A stretch of DNA of 64,000 bases from Frateuria flava (GTDB lineage Bacteria; Pseudomonadota; Gammaproteobacteria; Xanthomonadales; Rhodanobacteraceae): assembly GCF_017837635.1 (NCBI RefSeq), contig NZ_JAGJRS010000034.1, forward strand, positions 218,931 to 282,930. The letters run 5' to 3'. Positions 56,123 to 64,000 of this stretch are shown here, piece after piece. Every line of letters begins with the position of its first letter. Positions within the stretch are counted from its first letter, which is position 1. The notes beneath the pieces were generated by a model that was given only the letters and a program-made list of their open reading frames with translations, was not told the origin of the DNA and did no database searches. A program made the translations under genes and the position numbers.

Positions 56123-57163
56123 TCAAACCACCACCGGCTCCGACTCCAGCCGCACACCGAATTTCGCCTCGACCCCCGAGATCACCTTCTGTGCCAGTGC
56201 CCAGAGCTCGGCGCCACTGGCGTGGCCGTGGTTGACCAGCACCAGCGCATGGCGGTTGGAGATGCCGGCGTCACCCTCGCGGTAGCCCTTGAAGCCGGCG
56301 GCTTCGATCAGCCAGGCGGCAGAGAGTTTCCAGCGGCCGTCGCTGCCGGGCCAGGCAACCAGTTCGGGATGCTCGCGTCTGAGCGCTTCGCCCAGCGCCG
56401 CTTCGACGACCGGGTTCTTGAAGAAGCTGCCGGCGTTGCCGATGACGGCCGGATCGGGCAGCTTGCGCGTGCGCAGGTGGACCACCGCTTCGGCGACGTG
56501 GAAGGGCGCGGGCTTGTCCACGCCCATGCGCGCCAGCTCCTCGCGGATGCCGGCGTAGTCCAGGCGCAGCGCGTGCGTACGGGGCAGGGCGAAGCGCACC
56601 GCGGTGACGATGTAGCGGCCCGGCTCGCGCTTGAACAGCGAGTAGCGATAGGCGAAGGCGCAGGCGGCGTTGTCCAGCGAGACGACTCGGCGCTCCTGCA
56701 GGTCCCAGGCTTCCACGCTCTCGATGAACTCGGCGACCTCGGTGCCGTAGGCGCCGATGTTCTGGATCGGCGCGGCGCCGACCGTGCCGGGGATCAGGAT
56801 CAGGTTCTCCAGCCCGGCAAAGCCCTGGCCCAGCGTCCAGCGCACGAAGTCGTCCCAGCGTTCGCCGGCGGCGACCGCGATGCGCGCGACCTCGCCATCC
56901 TGCTCGACCTGCACGCCGCGGGTGGCCATGGCCACTACCGTGCCCTCGAAGTCGCCGGTCAGCAGCAGGTTGCTGCCTTCGCCCAGCGCCAGCAGCGGGC
57001 CGTTGCGCACGGCGGGGAAGTCGAGCAGTTCCGGAAGTCTGGCCGCGTCGCGTATCTCGGCCAGCAGCCGCGCGCGGGCCGCCACGCGCAGCGTGTTGCG
57101 CGTGACCAGGGGCGCGTTCTCGATCAACGTGTAGCCGCCCATGTCGATGCGCTCAGCCAGCAT
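56123..57163 (-). CDS. murB: UDP-N-acetylenolpyruvoylglucosamine reductase
   Basis: MurB reduces the enolpyruvyl group to make UDP-MurNAc, the second committed step of peptidoglycan synthesis, with NADPH and FAD. The 346-residue protein is the long type I form. The FAD domain has [13 protein letters not shown] (about 60-72) and [27 protein letters not shown] (about 114-140), and the catalytic Ser is in [11 protein letters not shown] (about 241-251). [17 protein letters not shown] is the C-terminal signature. I start at ATG 57161-57163, which overlaps the pyrD end by 11 bases; ATG 57142 (MGGYTL) is the alternative. The last gene of the minus-strand cluster. Confidence 0.95.
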   Translation of the reverse strand: MLAERIDMGGYTLIENAPLVTRNTLRVAARARLLAEIRDAARLPELLDFPAVRNGPLLALGEGSNLLLTGDFEGTVVAMATRGVQVEQDGEVARIAVAAGERWDDFVRWTLGQGFAGLENLILIPGTVGAAPIQNIGAYGTEVAEFIESVEAWDLQERRVVSLDNAACAFAYRYSLFKREPGRYIVTAVRFALPRTHALRLDYAGIREELARMGVDKPAPFHVAEAVVHLRTRKLPDPAVIGNAGSFFKNPVVEAALGEALRREHPELVAWPGSDGRWKLSAAWLIEAAGFKGYREGDAGISNRHALVLVNHGHASGAELWALAQKVISGVEAKFGVRLESEPVVV

Positions 57164-58190
57164 GCGCCGCTTCCCGCTGGCGGCGGATCTCGTCGACGCA
57201 TTCGGCGACCAGGCGTGGTCCGCGGTAGATCAGTCCCGAATACACCTGCACCAGGTGCGCGCCCGCCTCGAGCTTTTCGACCGCATCGCTGCCATCGAGG
57301 ATGCCGCCCACGCCCACGATCGGCATCGCCGGCCCGAGCCGCGCGCGCATGCCGCGCAGCACGTCGGTGGAGCGGGCGAACAACGGCCTGCCCGAGAGGC
57401 CACCGGCTTCCTGCCCGTGCGGGTCGCCTGCCACCGCGCTGTGGTCGATCGTCGTATTGGTGCAGATCACACCGTCGATGCCGGTCGTGCGCAGCACCTC
57501 GGCCATGCCGTCGAGCTCGGCCTCGCCCAGGTCCGGGGCGATCTTCAGCCACATCGGTTTGCGTGCGCCGGCCTGGCTGCCCAGGCGCTCCTGCGCCTCG
57601 CGCAGCGTCTCGATGAAGCGGCGCAGCGTGGCTTCTTCCTGCAGGTCGCGCAGGCCCTGGGTATTGGGCGAGGAAATGTTGACCGTGACGTAGCTGGCGT
57701 GGCGGTAAACGCGCTCCAGGCAGAACAGGTAATCGTCGACCGCGCGCTCGTTGGGAGTGTCCTTGTTCTTGCCGATGTTGATGCCCAGCACGCCGCGGTA
57801 ACTGGACGCCTCGACGTTGCGCACCAGCGCATCGACACCCTCATTGTTGAAGCCGAGCCGGTTGATGATCGCCTCGTGGTCGCGCAGGCGGAACATGCGC
57901 GGCTTCGGGTTGCCCGGCTGAGGGCGTGGCGTCACCGTGCCGACCTCGACGAAACCGAAGCCCAGCGCGCCCAGCTCGTCGATGTGCGCCGCGTTCTTGT
58001 CCAGCCCGGCGGCCAGGCCGACCGGGTTGGGAAAGCGGATACCGGACACGGTGACCGGCAGGTCGTCCGGCGGCGTGGCGACGAAGCGGCCCAGGTTGCT
58101 GCGATGGGCCACGCCCAGCGCGTACAGGGTCAGCCGGTGCGCGGTCTCGGCGTCGAGCGCGAACAGCAGCGGGCGGATGTGGTCGTACAT
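57153..58190 (-). CDS. pyrD: Dihydroorotate dehydrogenase (quinone), class 2
   Basis: PyrD oxidises dihydroorotate to orotate and passes electrons to quinone; the class 2 form sits on the inner membrane. The 345-residue protein has the N-terminal helical membrane-binding stretch ([20 protein letters not shown]), [32 protein letters not shown] (about 57-88), the catalytic Ser in [14 protein letters not shown] (about 173-186), and the FMN-binding [30 protein letters not shown] near the C terminus. ATG 58188-58190 comes only 3 bases after the stop of the SDR gene, so the two are coupled. Confidence 0.96.
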   Translation of the reverse strand: MYDHIRPLLFALDAETAHRLTLYALGVAHRSNLGRFVATPPDDLPVTVSGIRFPNPVGLAAGLDKNAAHIDELGALGFGFVEVGTVTPRPQPGNPKPRMFRLRDHEAIINRLGFNNEGVDALVRNVEASSYRGVLGINIGKNKDTPNERAVDDYLFCLERVYRHASYVTVNISSPNTQGLRDLQEEATLRRFIETLREAQERLGSQAGARKPMWLKIAPDLGEAELDGMAEVLRTTGIDGVICTNTTIDHSAVAGDPHGQEAGGLSGRPLFARSTDVLRGMRARLGPAMPIVGVGGILDGSDAVEKLEAGAHLVQVYSGLIYRGPRLVAECVDEIRRQREAAHAG

Positions 58191-58193
58191 GGC

Positions 58194-58958
58194 TTATCCG
58201 TTGAGGCCCTGGCCGCCGTCCACACATAGTGTCTGGCCGGTGATCCAGGCGGCATAGGGCGAGGCGAGGAACACGGCGGCATGGGCGATGTCCTCCGGCG
58301 CGCCGAGGCGGCCGAACGGGATCTTCGCGAGCGTGGCCTGGTAGATCGCCGGCTCGTCGCGACGGCGGCGGTCCCACAGCCCGTCGGGGAATTCGATGGA
58401 ACCCGGGGCGATCGCGTTGACGCGGATGCGCCGCTCGGCCAGCGCAAGCGCCTGGGAGGTGGTGTACTGGCTGAGCGCCGCCTTCACTGCGGCGTACGGC
58501 GCACCCTGGCGGCGCGGATGGAAGGCGGCGATGGAGCTGGTGTGCAGGATCGAGGCGTGCGGCGAGGCCACCAGGTGGGGCAGGGCGGCGCGTGAGGCGC
58601 GCACGGCGGCCATCAGGTCCACCTCGAAACCGCGCACCCAGCTTTCGTCCTCGTCGCTGAAGCCATAGCCGCTGGCGTTGTTGACCAGCACGTCGACGCC
58701 GCCGAGCGTGGCCGCGGCCGCGTCGACCCAGGCGACGATCGCCTGCGGGTCGGCAAGGTCGCAACGGGCCGCGTGGGCGGCCGGGCCGAGTGCGAGCAGC
58801 TCCTGCCGCGTCGCTTCCAGCGCCTGCTCGCCACGCGCACAGATCGACACCGCAGCCCCGGCGCGCGCAAACGCCAGCGCGATGGCCCGGCCGATGCCCT
58901 TGCTGGCCCCGGCGACCAGCACGCGGTAGCCGACCAAATCGAACGCGCCCTCGGCCAT
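58194..58958 (-). CDS. SDR family oxidoreductase
   Basis: A 254-residue classical short-chain dehydrogenase. The nucleotide motif is AGASKGIG (16-23), the structural motif is NNASG (93-97), the catalytic residues are Ser141/142, Tyr155 and Lys159 (YAAVK), and PGSIEFPDGL follows. The Arg42 after the second strand (ICARGEQAL) favours NADP(H). The substrate is not recognisable; such enzymes are often 3-oxoacyl-ACP-reductase-like. Its start overlaps the DUF4190 gene stop, and pyrD follows after 3 bases, so it belongs to a tight cluster with pyrD and murB. Confidence 0.9.
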   Translation of the reverse strand: MAEGAFDLVGYRVLVAGASKGIGRAIALAFARAGAAVSICARGEQALEATRQELLALGPAAHAARCDLADPQAIVAWVDAAAATLGGVDVLVNNASGYGFSDEDESWVRGFEVDLMAAVRASRAALPHLVASPHASILHTSSIAAFHPRRQGAPYAAVKAALSQYTTSQALALAERRIRVNAIAPGSIEFPDGLWDRRRRDEPAIYQATLAKIPFGRLGAPEDIAHAAVFLASPYAAWITGQTLCVDGGQGLNG

Positions 58959-59248
58959 CAGTGGGAGAGGCCGATCGACAGGCCGAACATCAGCGCGATC
59001 GTCAGGAAGCCCACGAGGAGTACGCCCAGTACGAGCTGGGCGTAACCCAGTACGAGGCCCGCGATCGCCAGCCCGTCACCCTCCATGCCCTGCTGCGAGC
59101 GACGGATCTCGCTGCGCGCGAGGTGACCGCACACGATCGCCACTACCGCCCCGATGACCGGCAGCAGGAACCAGGTGAGGACACCGAAGACCAGGCTGAC
59201 GACCGCCGTGGCGCTGGTGCTGCGATGGGCGGGAGGCGGTGCGTTCAT
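58958..59248 (-). CDS. DUF4190 domain membrane protein
   Basis: A 96-residue protein with two hydrophobic helices (about 15-44 and 62-93) joined by a charged loop with ARSEIRRSQQGMEGDGLAIAGLVLGY, the DUF4190 signature. The function is unknown. ATG 59246-59248; the stop overlaps the SDR start by one base. It is the first gene of the minus-strand cluster. Confidence 0.85.
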   Translation of the reverse strand: MNAPPPAHRSTSATAVVSLVFGVLTWFLLPVIGAVVAIVCGHLARSEIRRSQQGMEGDGLAIAGLVLGYAQLVLGVLLVGFLTIALMFGLSIGLSH

Positions 59249-59304
59249 GGCGGCTGTCCTCGCGAGGGTCTGTCGGCCGGAAAAGACGAACTACCTGGAC
59301 GTCG

Positions 59305-59322
59305 TTCCCGCGAACGCGGGAA
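59305..59322. repeat. Short TTCCCGCG/CGCGGGAA hairpin
   Basis: A perfect 8-base stem with an AA loop, in the context CGTTCCCGCGAACGCGGGAA followed by TCCA, a palindrome common between genes in many proteobacteria. A second, looser one occurs at about 42497-42513. Confidence 0.5.
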
Positions 59323-59436
59323 TCCATGGGGATTGTGGCACCAGGCACCGATCGAGGGCGTCGTTCCGGCGCCTGGCGGCGTCCGGGACGGTGGCATGGG
59401 TCGGGCAGGCCGCCGGTGGCGGATATGCGAAAGGTC

Positions 59437-59465
59437 GTTCTCCCCCGGCTGGGCCGGGGGAGAAC
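59437..59465 (-). terminator. Terminator-like hairpin after the aldehyde dehydrogenase gene
   Basis: GTTCTCCCCCGGC/GCCGGGGGAGAAC, a perfect 13-base stem with a three-base loop 8 bases beyond the minus-strand stop, followed in that direction by GACCTTTCG. Confidence 0.75.
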
Positions 59466-59472
59466 GGGCTTC

Positions 59473-61008
59473 TTACACCGTGAACTTGATGCCCTGCGCC
59501 AGCGGCAGCGCGTCGGAGTAGTTGATCGTGTTCGTCTGGCGGCGCATGTAGACCTTCCATGCGTCGGAACCGGACTCGCGGCCGCCGCCGGTTTCCTTCT
59601 CGCCGCCGAACGCGCCGCCGATCTCGGCACCGGAGGTGCCGATGTTGACGTTGGCGATGCCGCAGTCCGAACCGGCCGCCGACAGGAACTGCTCGGCCGC
59701 GCGCAGGTTGTTGGTGAAGATTGCCGAGGACAGGCCCTGCGGCACGTCGTTCTGCATCTCGATCGCGTCGTCCAGCGTCTTGAACGGCATCACGTAGAGG
59801 ATCGGCGCGAAGGTTTCGGTCTGCACGACGTCATCGGAGTTCTTCACCCCGGTGATGATGGTCGGCAGCACGAAGTTGCCCTTGCGGTCGGTCAGCGCCG
59901 CGCCGCCGGTGCGCACGGTGCCGCCGGCAGCCTTGGCTTTCTCGATGGCCGCCAGGTAAGCCTTCACCGCCTCGGGGCTGTTGAGCGGGCCCATCAGCGT
60001 GGTGGCCTGGGTGGGGTCGCCGATCTTGCCCTCGACCTGCTTGTACGCGCCGACCAACGTATCGAGGACATTGTCGAAAATCGACTCGTGCACGAACAGG
60101 CGGCGGGTCGTGGTGCAGCGCTGGCCGGCGGTGCCGACGGCGCCGAACACGATGCCCGGGATGGCCAGCTTCAGGTCCGCCGTTTCGTCCAGGATGATCG
60201 CGTTGTTGCCGCCAAGCTCCAGCAGCGAGCGGCCCATGCGATGGGCGACGCGCTCGCCGACCATGCGGCCGACCTTGGTCGAGCCGGTGAAGCTGATCAG
60301 CGGGATGCGCTTGTCGTCGACGAACGCCTGCGACAGCTCGGTACCGGCGTCGTTGAACAGGAAGAAGATGTCCGGGAAGCCGGCGTCCTTCAGCGCCTCG
60401 TTGCAGATCTTCATGGTGGCGATCGCCGAGAGCGGCGTCCTGGGCGAAGGCTTCCAGATCGAGATGTCGCCGCAGGCGGCGGCCAGCATGGCGTTCCAGG
60501 CCCACACCGCGACCGGGAAGTTGAACGCGCTGATGATGCCGACCAGGCCCAGCGGCTGGTACTGCTCGTACATGCGGTGGCCCGGGCGCTCCGAGTGCAT
60601 GGTGTAGCCGTGCAGCATGCGGCTCTGGCCCACGGCGAAGTCGGCGATGTCGATCATTTCCTGCACTTCGCCGTCGCCTTCGGGCTTGATCTTGCCCATC
60701 TCCAGCGCGACCAGGGAGCCGAGCGCATCCTTGTGCTTGCGCAGCGCCTCGCCACACAGGCGCACGGCCTCGCCACGACGCGGCGCCGGGGTGGTGCGCC
60801 AGACCTTGAAGGCTTCCTGCGCGCGCTTGACGATGGTCTCGTAGTCGGCCGCGCTGGAGGCATGCACCGAGGCGATCACCTCGCCCGTGGCCGGGTTCTG
60901 CGGCTGGAGCGTGCCGGCGTCGGTCGTCTTCGACCATTCGCCCTGGCCGAGATAGGTACCGGACTGCGACTCGCCCAGGCCGAGCGCCTTGAGAATATCG
61001 TGGGACAT
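59473..61008 (-). CDS. Antiquitin-type aldehyde dehydrogenase (aminoadipate-semialdehyde dehydrogenase, ALDH7 family)
   Basis: A 511-residue NAD(P)-dependent aldehyde dehydrogenase. The catalytic Cys298 is in [12 protein letters not shown], the general-base Glu264 in LLELGGNNA, and the cofactor region in SFTGSTKVG (239-247). The [18 protein letters not shown] and [16 protein letters not shown] blocks and the length match the ALDH7 (antiquitin/AmaB) group, which oxidises aminoadipate semialdehyde in lysine breakdown and betaine or lipid aldehydes. ATG 61006-61008 has AAAGGAG upstream. No other lysine catabolic gene is nearby, so the substrate remains open. Confidence 0.9.
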   Translation of the reverse strand: MSHDILKALGLGESQSGTYLGQGEWSKTTDAGTLQPQNPATGEVIASVHASSAADYETIVKRAQEAFKVWRTTPAPRRGEAVRLCGEALRKHKDALGSLVALEMGKIKPEGDGEVQEMIDIADFAVGQSRMLHGYTMHSERPGHRMYEQYQPLGLVGIISAFNFPVAVWAWNAMLAAACGDISIWKPSPRTPLSAIATMKICNEALKDAGFPDIFFLFNDAGTELSQAFVDDKRIPLISFTGSTKVGRMVGERVAHRMGRSLLELGGNNAIILDETADLKLAIPGIVFGAVGTAGQRCTTTRRLFVHESIFDNVLDTLVGAYKQVEGKIGDPTQATTLMGPLNSPEAVKAYLAAIEKAKAAGGTVRTGGAALTDRKGNFVLPTIITGVKNSDDVVQTETFAPILYVMPFKTLDDAIEMQNDVPQGLSSAIFTNNLRAAEQFLSAAGSDCGIANVNIGTSGAEIGGAFGGEKETGGGRESGSDAWKVYMRRQTNTINYSDALPLAQGIKFTV

Positions 61009-61104
61009 GCGTGACTCCTTTGGATCGGGCGCTACGAGGGCGCCGGACTATTGCGAAACGACCATTCTAGCAGGGTGGGTCAGCGGGCTTTGCCGGGGCT
61101 GAGG

Positions 61105-61242
61105 CAAGGCTGCCCCCATCCGCCCTCCTCGATCCTTCCCCCGCTCGCGGCGGAAGGATCGCGGTACGGAGCTTCTGTCTGCGGGTGGGGTCGGGTGAGC
61201 CTTCGCCCGTTAGCGGGGAAGATGCCGGCAGGCGGAGGGGGA
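61105..61242. repeat. Mosaic palindromic element, family C copy 3 (decayed)
   Basis: CAAGGCTGCCCCCATCCGCC at the left matches the left end of copies 1 and 2, and GGCAGGCGGAGGGGGAC at the right matches the right end with losses. CCTTCCCCCGCTCGCGGCGG then AAGG is an internal hairpin. The element lies between the aldehyde dehydrogenase gene and tRNA-Arg(CCT). Confidence 0.6.
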
Positions 61243-61307
61243 CAAACGGAGCGCGATCGGTCAGGGGAATCGCGCCACTGGCCCATCCATGCCAAAATCC
61301 GCGCCTC

Positions 61308-61384
61308 GCCCCCGTAGCTCAGTTGGATAGAGCGTCCCCCTCCTAAGGGGAAGGTCGTACGTTCGAATCGTATCGGGGGCGCCA
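61308..61384 (+). tRNA. tRNA-Arg (CCT)
   Basis: The gene has 77 bases with acceptor GCCCCCG/CGGGGGC, anticodon stem TCCCC/GGGGA around CTCCTAA (anticodon CCT), and an encoded CCA. This tRNA is a frequent integration site in proteobacteria, but no integrase or duplicated 3' end is visible in the 2.6 kb on its right. Confidence 0.96.
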
Positions 61385-61389
61385 ATTCC

Positions 61390-61412
61390 AGGCCGGCATT
61401 GCCGGCCTTTTT
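61390..61412 (+). terminator. Rho-independent terminator after tRNA-Arg(CCT)
   Basis: AGGCCGGC/GCCGGCCT with loop ATT, followed by four T residues. Confidence 0.85.
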
Positions 61413-61470
61413 CTTGCGTCAACGAAGCCTCGGCGGATCGGGTGTTATACCGGGAGTTCTTGGCGGCAGC

Positions 61471-63978
61471 ATGCGCCGCGCTCCCGGGAGAAAAGCCTTG
61501 GCCCGCCTGTCTCGTTCCGGTCCGCTGTTGTTCGTTACCGGCGTCGTCTTCCTTTTGCTCGGCCTCGCGCTTGCCGCTGGCGGCGTCTGGCTGATGGCGC
61601 TCGGCGGCTCCTGGTACTACCTGCTCGTCGGGCTGGGCCTGGTGATCACCGGCGTATTGCTGGCGCTGGGACGCACGCTGGCGTTGTGGCTCCATGCGCT
61701 GATCCTGCTTGGCAGCACCGCCTGGGCAGTGGCCGAGGTGCAGCTGGACTGGTGGCAGCTGCTGCCGCGACTGGACGTGTGGTTTGTCCTGGCGCTGTGG
61801 CTGTGGCTTCCGTTCGTCAACCGGCGACTGGGACCCGTCGATGCCGCGCACCGTGCGGCGCCGGACCGCTCGCTTCGCGGCGGGCGCTGGGCGATCGGCG
61901 TCACCGTGGCAATCGCATTGATCGTGGGCGTGGTGTCGCTGTTCCGCTCGCCGCACGACCACCCGGGCGAGGTCGCGGCCGCCCGCATGGAGGCCGCCGG
62001 CACGGCGCCCGCGCCCTTTACGCCACCGGACGACTGGATCGCCTACGGCCATTCCGGCTACGGCGACCGCTATTCGCCGGCCGCGCAGATCACTCCGACG
62101 AACGTCGACCAGCTCAAGGTGGCCTGGACCTTCCACACCGGCGACTTTCCCGGCCCGGGTGACCCGAAGGAGATCGCCAACGAGGTCACGCCGCTCAAGG
62201 CCAACGGCATGCTCTACCTGTGCACGCCGCACAACATCGTCATCGCGCTCAATCCCGATACCGGCCGGGAAATCTGGCGGTTCGATCCGAAGATCAACCG
62301 CGATGCGAAGAACTACCAGCACATGATCTGCCGCGGCCTGGCCTACTACGACTCCGGTGCCTATGCCGCGCAGTCGGCGGCGATGGGCCTGCCGGCGGAC
62401 AGTGCCTTGGCGGCCGCGGCTTCCGCGCCGACGCCGCATGGCGCGGTGGCGCCGACCGCGATCAAGGTCGACACCTGCCCACGGCGGGTCTTCGCGCCCA
62501 CCGCGGACGCCACCATCGTGGCGATCAACGCCGACAACGGCCAGCCATGCCGCGACTTCGGCGACAACGGCACGATCGGCCTGTACCACGACCAGCCGGT
62601 GAAGAAGCCGGGCTACCTCAACCCGACTTCGCCGCCGACGGTCACCCGCCACGTATTGATCGTGGGCGCCAGCGTCACCGACAACGCGTCCACCGACGAG
62701 CCCTCGGGCGTGATCCGCGGCTATGACATCGACAGCGGTCGCCTGCTGTGGAACTGGGACCCGTCCGAGCCGCACCAGACCCGGCCGCTGCCGCCGGGGC
62801 AGACGTACATCCGCAACTCCCCCAATGCGTGGAGCGTGTTCAGCGTCGACGAGAAGTTGGGCCTGGTCTACCTGCCGATGGGCAACCAGACGCCGGACAT
62901 CTGGGGCGGTCGACGCGATCCGCAGGGCGAGCAGTACAGCAGTTCCATCGTGGCGCTGGACATCGCCACCGGCCAGGTGCGCTGGGTCTACCAGACCGTT
63001 CACCACGACCTGTGGGATATGGACATCGGTGGCCAACCGACGCTGGTGGACCTGGACACGCCGGCGGGCAGGGTGCCGGCGCTGGTGGCCTCGACCAAGC
63101 GCGGCGACATCTATGTGCTGGACCGTCGCGACGGCCATCTGATCGTTCCCACGCCCGAGCGACCGGTGCCGCAGGGCGCGGCGCCCGGCGATCACGTTTC
63201 GCCGACCCAGCCGTTCTCCGCGCTCACGTTCATGCCCGAGCGGCGGCTGCGCGAGGCCGACATGTGGGGCACCACGCCCTACGACCAGCTGATCTGCCGC
63301 ATCACCTTCCGCCAGTACCGCTACGACGGCATTTTCACCCCGCCCTCGGTGCAGGGCTCGCTGATCTACCCGGGCGACTACGGCATCTTCGACTGGGGCG
63401 GCATCGCCATCGACCCGGTGCGCCAGGTCGCCATCCTCAATCCGAGCTACATGGCGTTCGTCTCGAAGCTGTACCCGCGCGAGGAAGCGAAGGAGATGAA
63501 GGGCGACGGCAGCGAATACGGCCTGCAGGCGATGAAGGGCACGCCGTTTGCCGTCGACCTGCATCCACTGCTGTCGCCCCTCGGCGTGCCCTGCCAGGCG
63601 CCGCCATGGGGCTACCTGGCCGCGGTGGACCTGACCACCATGAAGAAAGTCTGGATGCACAAGAACGGCACCATCGAGGACCAGGCGCCGTTCGGCATCC
63701 CGCTGCCGCTGGGCGTACCGAGCTTGGGCGGGCCGATGGTCACCGCCGGCGGCGTGGCATTCCTCAGCGGCACGCTGGACTCCTACCTGCGTGCGTACGA
63801 CGTGCGTACCGGGAAGAAACTGTGGCAGGCACGTCTGCCGGCCGGCGGGCAGGCGACGCCAATGACCTACGTGTCCGATCGCACCGGGCGGCAGTACGTG
63901 GTGGTGATGGCCGGCGGGCACCGTTCGCTGGGTACGAAGATCGGCGATTCGCTGATCGCCTACGCCTTGCCCAAATGA
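61471..63978 (+). CDS. gcd: Membrane-bound PQQ-dependent glucose dehydrogenase
   Basis: The enzyme oxidises aldoses such as glucose to the lactone in the periplasm and passes electrons to ubiquinone. From ATG 61471 the protein has 835 residues: five membrane helices (about 17-145), then an eight-bladed PQQ propeller (about 170-835). Propeller motifs include DDWIAYGHSGYGDRYSPA, LKVAWTFHTGD, HHDLWDMDIGGQP and IYVLDRRDGHLIVPTPERPVPQGA. The E. coli enzyme has 796 residues. It acts only if PQQ is made or taken up; no pqq gene lies in this window. ATG 61471 has a weak site (GGCGG), and the gene begins 59 bases after the tRNA terminator. Confidence 0.95.
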   Translation: MRRAPGRKALARLSRSGPLLFVTGVVFLLLGLALAAGGVWLMALGGSWYYLLVGLGLVITGVLLALGRTLALWLHALILLGSTAWAVAEVQLDWWQLLPRLDVWFVLALWLWLPFVNRRLGPVDAAHRAAPDRSLRGGRWAIGVTVAIALIVGVVSLFRSPHDHPGEVAAARMEAAGTAPAPFTPPDDWIAYGHSGYGDRYSPAAQITPTNVDQLKVAWTFHTGDFPGPGDPKEIANEVTPLKANGMLYLCTPHNIVIALNPDTGREIWRFDPKINRDAKNYQHMICRGLAYYDSGAYAAQSAAMGLPADSALAAAASAPTPHGAVAPTAIKVDTCPRRVFAPTADATIVAINADNGQPCRDFGDNGTIGLYHDQPVKKPGYLNPTSPPTVTRHVLIVGASVTDNASTDEPSGVIRGYDIDSGRLLWNWDPSEPHQTRPLPPGQTYIRNSPNAWSVFSVDEKLGLVYLPMGNQTPDIWGGRRDPQGEQYSSSIVALDIATGQVRWVYQTVHHDLWDMDIGGQPTLVDLDTPAGRVPALVASTKRGDIYVLDRRDGHLIVPTPERPVPQGAAPGDHVSPTQPFSALTFMPERRLREADMWGTTPYDQLICRITFRQYRYDGIFTPPSVQGSLIYPGDYGIFDWGGIAIDPVRQVAILNPSYMAFVSKLYPREEAKEMKGDGSEYGLQAMKGTPFAVDLHPLLSPLGVPCQAPPWGYLAAVDLTTMKKVWMHKNGTIEDQAPFGIPLPLGVPSLGGPMVTAGGVAFLSGTLDSYLRAYDVRTGKKLWQARLPAGGQATPMTYVSDRTGRQYVVVMAGGHRSLGTKIGDSLIAYALPK

Positions 63979-63980
63979 GT

Positions 63981-64000
63981 GTAGGAGCGCCCTTGGGCGC
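63981..64000. repeat. REP-like palindrome, family A, cut by the window edge
   Basis: GTAGGAGCGCCCTTGGGCGC right after the gcd stop is the left arm of family A, identical in its core to 47257-47276. The right arm is outside the window. Confidence 0.7.

Noticed and set aside
61261..63921. An 886-codon open frame opposite gcd that runs through tRNA-Arg(CCT)
   Set aside because: It crosses a functional tRNA gene and shadows the PQQ propeller, so it cannot be a real gene.
61308..64000. Genomic island integrated at tRNA-Arg(CCT)
   Set aside because: No integrase, no direct repeat of the tRNA 3' end, and the next gene (gcd) is a normal chromosomal gene in this group.

Overview
The window is a GC-rich stretch of a gammaproteobacterial chromosome. 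The order pyrG-kdsA-eno-ftsB-ispD-ispF-truD-surE-pcm-nlpD, the tig-clpP-clpX-lon-hupB-ppiD block, an nlpD that is not followed by rpoS, and families of GGAGCGC-type extragenic palindromes together suggest the Xanthomonadales (Lysobacterales), most likely Rhodanobacteraceae (Rhodanobacter/Dyella/Luteibacter-like). This placement rests on gene order and protein resemblance; no 16S rRNA gene is present.

Layout. 1-14 kb is a dense core region: CTP synthase (3' end only), KDO-8-P synthase, enolase, divisome protein FtsB, two MEP-pathway enzymes, an MgtE magnesium channel, TruD, a convergent Smr protein, SurE, Pcm, YqaA, NlpD, two small minus-strand genes, RlmE and FtsH. 14.2-15.5 kb is a tRNA region (Arg-ACG, Pro-TGG, Arg-TCT, His-GTG, Lys-CTT, then Leu-TAG) with recognisable promoters and one strong terminator. 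15.6-24.6 kb is the proteostasis block (trigger factor, ClpP, ClpX, Lon, HU, tRNA-Val, tRNA-Asp, PpiD), with rho-independent terminators after clpX, lon and ppiD. fabI follows on the minus strand.

25.8-49.8 kb is accessory. It holds a small thiol/redox group (a 62-residue protein with an SFPASDPPSWT motif, an AhpD-like protein, a cysteine-synthase-like enzyme), a quinol-dependent nitric oxide reductase divergent from a glutathione transferase, a FrnE-like DsbA-fold protein, a secreted penicillin-acylase-family enzyme, an AmpD/AmiD-type lipoprotein amidase, several secreted esterases, a serine hydrolase, a periplasmic-type MsrA, and a PAS-PAS-GGDEF-EAL protein. The most striking gene is at 38892-39668. 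It is a heme-oxygenase-like non-heme iron protein that resembles UndA, the Pseudomonas enzyme that makes 1-undecene from lauric acid, including the metal-ligand pattern. Two gene remnants lie in this part: a frameshifted TolB-like propeller tail (45.2-45.4 kb) and an IS110-type transposase tail (49.1-49.2 kb).

49.4-64 kb holds a VOC/AraC/mechanosensitive-channel group, an Fsr-like MFS exporter, a Bax inhibitor-1 family protein, a tight minus-strand cluster (DUF4190 protein, SDR, pyrD, murB), an antiquitin-type aldehyde dehydrogenase, tRNA-Arg(CCT), and a membrane-bound PQQ glucose dehydrogenase that ends just before the window edge.

Three families of intergenic palindromes are scattered through the window. 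Family A is REP-like hairpins with GGAGCGC tips. Family B is GGGCTTCAGCCC hairpins. Family C is larger mosaic elements with long inverted ends and internal direct repeats. I found no CRISPR array, intact insertion sequence, prophage or rRNA gene.
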